Assembly: GCA_013290035.1 (NCBI GenBank)
Contig: JABCYT010000099.1
Span: forward strand, 1-8,822
Reading direction: 5' to 3'
From: Alphaproteobacteria bacterium
Lineage (GTDB): Bacteria; Pseudomonadota; Alphaproteobacteria; Reyranellales; Reyranellaceae
Length of the DNA: 8,822 nucleotides
Numbering within the stretch: the stretch's first letter is position 1; each line of letters begins with the position of its first letter. A model generated the notes under the pieces. The model made no database searches, was not told the DNA's origin, and saw only the letters and a list, made by a program, of their open reading frames with translations. The position numbers and the translations under genes were made by a program. This document shows positions 6,563 to 8,822 of this stretch, piece by piece.

Positions 6563-6600
6563 TTCGCGCCCTCCGCGGGTGTTGTCGTTGACGGCGCGAA
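6563..6600. repeat. 8-bp perfect inverted repeat, 22-nt spacer
   Basis: TTCGCGCC (6563-6570) and GGCGCGAA (6593-6600) are perfect complements in the divergent intergenic region. The spacer contains TTGAC at 6588-6592. It may be an operator half-site pair or coincidental in GC-rich DNA. Confidence 0.35.
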
Positions 6601-6622
6601 CAGATCCGGCTGTTAAATCACC

Positions 6623-6659
6623 ACTTAATTATGCCTTGATTTTTACTTAAGTATTGCCT
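6623..6659 (+). repeat. Imperfect direct repeat, 22-bp period, over the plus-strand promoter
   Basis: ACTTAATTATGCCT (6623-6636) recurs as ACTTAAGTATTGCCT (6645-6659), differing by one substitution and one inserted T. The start-to-start distance of 22 bp is about two helical turns. The first copy abuts the -35 element and the second fills the spacer and touches the -10, a layout expected of a binding site for a repressor. The second copy contains the palindrome ACTTAAGT. Regulator unknown. Confidence 0.5.
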
Positions 6660-6664
6660 ATATT
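6636..6664 (+). promoter_or_regulatory. Sigma70-like promoter for the glycine-rich protein gene
   Basis: TTGATT (6636-6641), a 17-nt spacer and TATATT (6659-6664) give 4/6 and 5/6 matches to the consensus with ideal spacing, in the most AT-rich stretch of the window. Transcription would begin near 6671, giving a leader of about 65 nt before the ATG at 6736. Confidence 0.6.
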
Positions 6665-6684
6665 TCCCACCGTCCCCGTCGGCA

Positions 6685-6703
6685 GCCCCCAACGATCGGG
6701 GGC
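6685..6703 (+). promoter_or_regulatory. 5' leader hairpin before the glycine-rich protein gene
   Basis: GCCCCC (6685-6690) pairs with GGGGGC (6698-6703) around a 7-nt loop, inside the predicted untranslated leader and 20 nt before the Shine-Dalgarno. No T tract follows, so it looks like a leader stem (stability or translation control) rather than a terminator. Confidence 0.4.
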
Positions 6704-6722
6704 ATGTCGGAAATCCCCTCTT

Positions 6723-6727
6723 GAGGA
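6723..6727 (+). promoter_or_regulatory. Ribosome binding site GAGGA deciding the ATG at 6736
   Basis: GAGGA lies 8 nt before ATG 6736. It argues against the in-frame TTG at 6721, which would swallow the site. Confidence 0.7.
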
Positions 6728-6735
6728 TCTTTACT

Positions 6736-7263
6736 ATGTTCAAATTCGTCCCTGACACCAAAGTGCCTGGCTTTCGCGTCGCCCTGCCAGATGACAAGGA
6801 TGAGTCGGCACGTTCCTCCTCGCCCGTCGCCCCCAGCGCGATAGCCCCTGGCTATGATCCCTACGGCAACGTGCTGCAAGCCATGGTGCCCACGGTCTTC
6901 AGGCCTGCCGGCTTGTTCAACCAAGGCAATAGCGGCCTCTTTCCGACGCCGTACCAAGCCTATGTTCCGGTCTCCGGAGGCTCGCCCGCCCAGGACCCTT
7001 TGCGACAAGCGGTCGACCGAGCGCCTAGCCAGTACGTCGATAACGGCGGAAATCCGATCCAGTCTATCGGGACCCTGGCGTCCAATATCAATGGAAAGAC
7101 GGTCGGCGCCTTGGGGGGTGGTTGGCTCGGCAATGTCCTGGGCGGCATGACGGGTTTCCCCGGCGGCGGCTATCTCGGAGGACTTATCGGTGGGGCGCTC
7201 GGTGGAATTCTGGGAGCCGGGACCGACTTCACCGCGAACGCAATGATTGACGCTGCGCCCTAA
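6736..7263 (+). CDS. Unrecognised glycine-rich (glycine-zipper) protein with N-terminal VPGFRV motif
   Basis: 175 residues, no classical signal peptide. Three parts are visible. Residues 1-15 read MFKFVPDTKVPGFRV; a short FVPDxxVPGFRV motif recurs, to my recollection, at the start of otherwise unrelated alphaproteobacterial hypothetical proteins. Residues 16-120 are Pro/Ser/Gly/Asn-rich and probably disordered. Residues 121-163 form a glycine-dense hydrophobic stretch with repeated GxxxG/GGxxGG spacing (for example GGLIGGALGGILGAG, 148-162), a glycine-zipper pattern that could insert in or span a membrane. No enzyme motif is seen. It has its own promoter, leader hairpin and good Shine-Dalgarno, and lies in lower-GC DNA. 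The next gene, 145 nt downstream, encodes a small two-helix membrane protein, so the two may form a cassette. A structural, membrane-active or effector-like role is possible; the function is unknown. Confidence 0.8.
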   Translation: MFKFVPDTKVPGFRVALPDDKDESARSSSPVAPSAIAPGYDPYGNVLQAMVPTVFRPAGLFNQGNSGLFPTPYQAYVPVSGGSPAQDPLRQAVDRAPSQYVDNGGNPIQSIGTLASNINGKTVGALGGGWLGNVLGGMTGFPGGGYLGGLIGGALGGILGAGTDFTANAMIDAAP

Positions 7264-7330
7264 GGCAGTGAGGCGGGCAGTTGTCGATGCCGCTGTAACG
7301 AGTGGGCAAGTTGGGTCGTCTCTTGCGCGA

Positions 7331-7382
7331 GGACCATCGTTGCGGTCCGAGTGGCATTTCTTGGCGACGGACCAACTGGACC
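7331..7382 (+). repeat. GGACC/GGTCC repeats able to form alternative hairpins
   Basis: GGACC (7331-7335), GGTCCG (7344-7349), CGGACC (7368-7373) and GGACC (7378-7382) sit in the 145-nt gap between the two plus-strand genes. GGTCCG can pair with either the upstream GGACC (8-nt loop) or the downstream CGGACC (18-nt loop), which are mutually exclusive. Stems are short (5-6 bp); significance is uncertain. Nothing else is seen in this gap apart from the ribosome binding site of the next gene. Confidence 0.3.
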
Positions 7383-7408
7383 GGTAAGCCACGGCAAGAG
7401 GGGGAGTG

Positions 7409-7733
7409 ATGCCAATTCATTGGTCGTATAAGAGCCTCCCAGAACTCTCAGCTCTCTCCGATGCCGAACGTAAGGACGTTTGGAAGAAGGCCATTTGGCA
7501 GGCTTACGCACAGTGGCAAACGTTGCTGGCAAGCGCGATCGTGTTTTGCTCTGATGGTGTTCCTCGGCAGCTGGCTAGGTTCGACGTTCGGGCACGACTT
7601 CATTGGAATGATAGCCGGAGCAGCGATTGCCAGTGCAATTGTTGATCGGATCGTGTTTCGGATTGCGCGATCGCAGCTCACGCGGATTATCGCTCGTACT
7701 GGCGAGGACCAAGACGCCAACGGACGGGCATAG
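7409..7733 (+). pseudogene. Small two-helix membrane protein, broken by a one-base frameshift
   Basis: The ATG at 7409 has a purine-rich GAGGGGGAG just upstream. The first frame encodes MPIHWSYKSLPELSALSDAE and onwards through WQTLLASAIVF (46 residues), then runs into an unnatural polar tail ending at 7645. The +1 frame picks up exactly there with ALMVFLGSWLGSTFG, FIGMIAGAAIASAIV and a basic C-terminal tail ending at 7733. Removing one T from the TTTT run at 7544-7547 joins them into a smooth 107-residue protein. It would have a cytosolic amphipathic N-terminus, two transmembrane helices joined by a short loop, and a basic tail. The join restores an unbroken first helix (TLLASAIVFALMVFLGSWLG), which is strong evidence that the two pieces are one gene. 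It could be a true pseudogene, a sequencing or assembly error, or recoding. Family not recognised; GC is clearly lower than in the flanking metabolic genes. Confidence 0.75.
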
Positions 7734-7745
7734 AAGGCCGGTGCT

Positions 7746-7775
7746 TTCCGAGCCCTGCTGTCGCAGGGCTCGGAA
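7746..7775. terminator. Strong hairpin between convergent genes, probable bidirectional terminator
   Basis: TTCCGAGCCCTGC (7746-7758) and GCAGGGCTCGGAA (7763-7775) form a perfect 13-bp stem around the tetraloop TGTC. It lies between the stop at 7733 (plus) and the stop at 7803 (minus). No T tract follows on either strand, so it is not a textbook intrinsic terminator, but its location fits transcript-end formation for both genes. Confidence 0.65.
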
Positions 7776-7802
7776 GAATGTGCGAGGCCCTTGCGGCCTG
7801 CA

Positions 7803-8822
7803 TCAGTGCCGGCTGAGCTCCGCCCGGCCCACCACCATGTGATGAACCTCGTCCGGGCCGTCGGCCAGGCGCAGGGTGCGCTGCTGGGCGTACATCTCGG
7901 CGAGCGGCGTCCATTGCGAGATGCCGGTGGCGCCGTGGATCTGGATGGCCTGGTCGATGATCTGGCACACCCGCTCGGGCACCATGGCCTTCACCATGCT
8001 CACCCATACGCGAGCCTCGCGGTTGCCCAGCACGTCCATCGCCTTGGCGGCCTTCAGCACCATCAGCCGCATGGCCTCGATCTCGATGCGGGCGCGCGAC
8101 ACCGTCTCGAGGTTCTTGCCGAGCGCGATCAGGTTCTTGCCGAAGGCCGTGCGGGTCGAGCCGCGCTTGACCATCAGGTCGAGCGCCTTCTCGGCGGCGC
8201 CGATCGAGCGCATGCAATGGTGGATGCGGCCCGGTCCGAGGCGGACCTGGGAGATCTCGAACCCGCGGCCCTCGCCCAGCAGGATGTTCTCCCGGGGCAC
8301 CCGGACATTCTCGAATTTGATGTGCATGTGGCCGCGCGGCGCGTGGTCGTGGCCGAACACGCACATCGGTCCCAGGATCTTCACGCCCGGCGTGTCGATG
8401 GGCACCAGGATCTGCGACTGCTGGAACTGCGGTGAGGCGTCGGGGCTGGTCTTGACCATGGTGATCATGATCTTGCAGCGCGGATCGCCGGCGCCGGAGA
8501 TGTAGTACTTCTCGCCGTTGATGACCCAGTCGTCACCGTCGAGCTCGGCGCGCGTGGCGACGTTCTTGGCGTCCGACGAGGCGACGTTGGGCTCGGTCAT
8601 GGCGTAGGCCGAGCGGATCTCGCCGTTGAGCAGCGGCTTCAGCCACTTCTCCTTCTGCTCGGGTGTGCCCACCTTCTCCAGCACTTCCATGTTGCCGGTG
8701 TCGGGCGCCGAGCAGTTGAGCGACTCCGACGCGAGCGGCTGCTTGCCGAGCTCGGCGGCGATGTAGGCATAGTCGAGGTTGGTGAGGCCGCGGCCGATCT
8801 CGGAATGGGGCAGGAAGAAGTT
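7803..8822 (-). CDS. Acyl-CoA dehydrogenase (ACAD10/11-like branch), 5' end beyond window
   Basis: 339 residues are visible, open at the window edge, so the N-terminal helical domain is largely missing. The mid-domain signature YAMTEPNVASSDAKN (about 73-87 of the visible part) contributes to FAD and substrate binding. GEKYYISGAGDP follows, then the C-terminal helical domain with GRIHHCMRSIGAAEKALDLM, TAFGKNL, IHGATGISQWTPLA and LADGPDEVHHMVVGRAEL near the end. The family oxidises acyl-CoA to trans-2-enoyl-CoA using FAD and passes electrons to ETF. The YEGT-like position that carries the catalytic Glu in medium-chain enzymes reads ADGP here, as I recall for the ACAD10/11-like branch; the chain-length preference cannot be judged. 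It converges with the small membrane protein gene, and a strong hairpin lies between them. The last codons encode SRH, then TGA. Confidence 0.93.
   Translation of the reverse strand, partial: NFFLPHSEIGRGLTNLDYAYIAAELGKQPLASESLNCSAPDTGNMEVLEKVGTPEQKEKWLKPLLNGEIRSAYAMTEPNVASSDAKNVATRAELDGDDWVINGEKYYISGAGDPRCKIMITMVKTSPDASPQFQQSQILVPIDTPGVKILGPMCVFGHDHAPRGHMHIKFENVRVPRENILLGEGRGFEISQVRLGPGRIHHCMRSIGAAEKALDLMVKRGSTRTAFGKNLIALGKNLETVSRARIEIEAMRLMVLKAAKAMDVLGNREARVWVSMVKAMVPERVCQIIDQAIQIHGATGISQWTPLAEMYAQQRTLRLADGPDEVHHMVVGRAELSRH

Noticed and set aside
6588..6616. Second possible plus-strand promoter, TTGACG-17-TGTTAA
   Set aside because: The -10 matches only 3 of 6 positions; the promoter at 6636-6664 is clearly better.
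5256..6650. Long plus-strand open frame (464 codons) opposite puuD
   Set aside because: Antisense to an unmistakable PuuD; composition typical of a GC-driven shadow frame.
6658..7392. Minus-strand open frame (244 codons) over the glycine-rich gene
   Set aside because: The plus strand has a promoter, ribosome binding site and low-complexity but protein-like product; the minus translation has no recognisable features.
7461..7733. Stand-alone small gene starting at ATG 7461
   Set aside because: Its first ~30 residues overlap the well-supported upstream frame and lack a ribosome binding site; the frameshift explanation fits better.
1..8822. CRISPR array, tRNA/rRNA genes, insertion sequence or integrase
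   Set aside because: No regularly spaced repeats, no tRNA-like cloverleaf noticed, and no transposase or terminal inverted repeats found by eye.

Overview
The window looks like chromosomal DNA from a GC-rich alphaproteobacterium, plausibly Hyphomicrobiales or Rhodospirillales (Bradyrhizobium- or Reyranella-like). The evidence is strong GC bias at third codon positions, an NDUFS6-like zinc-finger protein, a PuuD-type membrane urate hydroxylase with a fused cytochrome c domain, and several acyl-CoA enzymes. The genus is inference only.

Layout. (1) 1-747, minus: an alpha/beta-hydrolase lipoprotein cut off at its C-terminus by the window edge. (2) 773-2208, plus: a tight three-gene run of zf-CHCC protein, MaoC-like hot-dog protein and crotonase, reading divergently from the hydrolase with only 25 bp between the two start codons. 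(3) 2211-6467, minus: a long co-directional run which, in transcription order, is puuD, a membrane-anchored protein with a colicin D/BECR-like C-terminal domain, a small unknown protein with a strongly acidic N-terminal half, a second crotonase, a zinc-free quinone oxidoreductase and a SpoIIAA/STAS-like protein. The first five are joined by a 4-nt gap, a 4-nt ATGA overlap, a 9-nt gap and a 1-nt TGATG overlap, so they are probably cotranscribed. The last follows after 49 nt. (4) 6468-7740: a lower-GC island. It holds an intergenic region rich in repeats, a sigma70-like promoter, an unrecognised glycine-rich protein gene on the plus strand, and a small two-helix membrane protein gene broken by one extra T. 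It ends in a strong hairpin between convergent genes. (5) 7803-8822, minus: an acyl-CoA dehydrogenase whose N-terminus lies beyond the window.

Theme. MaoC, the two crotonases, the MDR oxidoreductase and the acyl-CoA dehydrogenase all suggest acyl-CoA or fatty-acid metabolism. Both crotonases and the MaoC protein lack catalytic residues normally needed for hydratase activity, so 'enoyl-CoA hydratase' labels would be unsafe. PuuD is a purine-catabolism enzyme; no other purine gene is visible here.

Most unusual parts: the toxin-like/partner pair (4437-5275) embedded directly behind puuD; the glycine-zipper plus two-helix membrane protein cassette (6736-7733) with its own promoter, 22-bp-phased direct repeats and a frameshift; and the paired crotonases with degenerate active sites.
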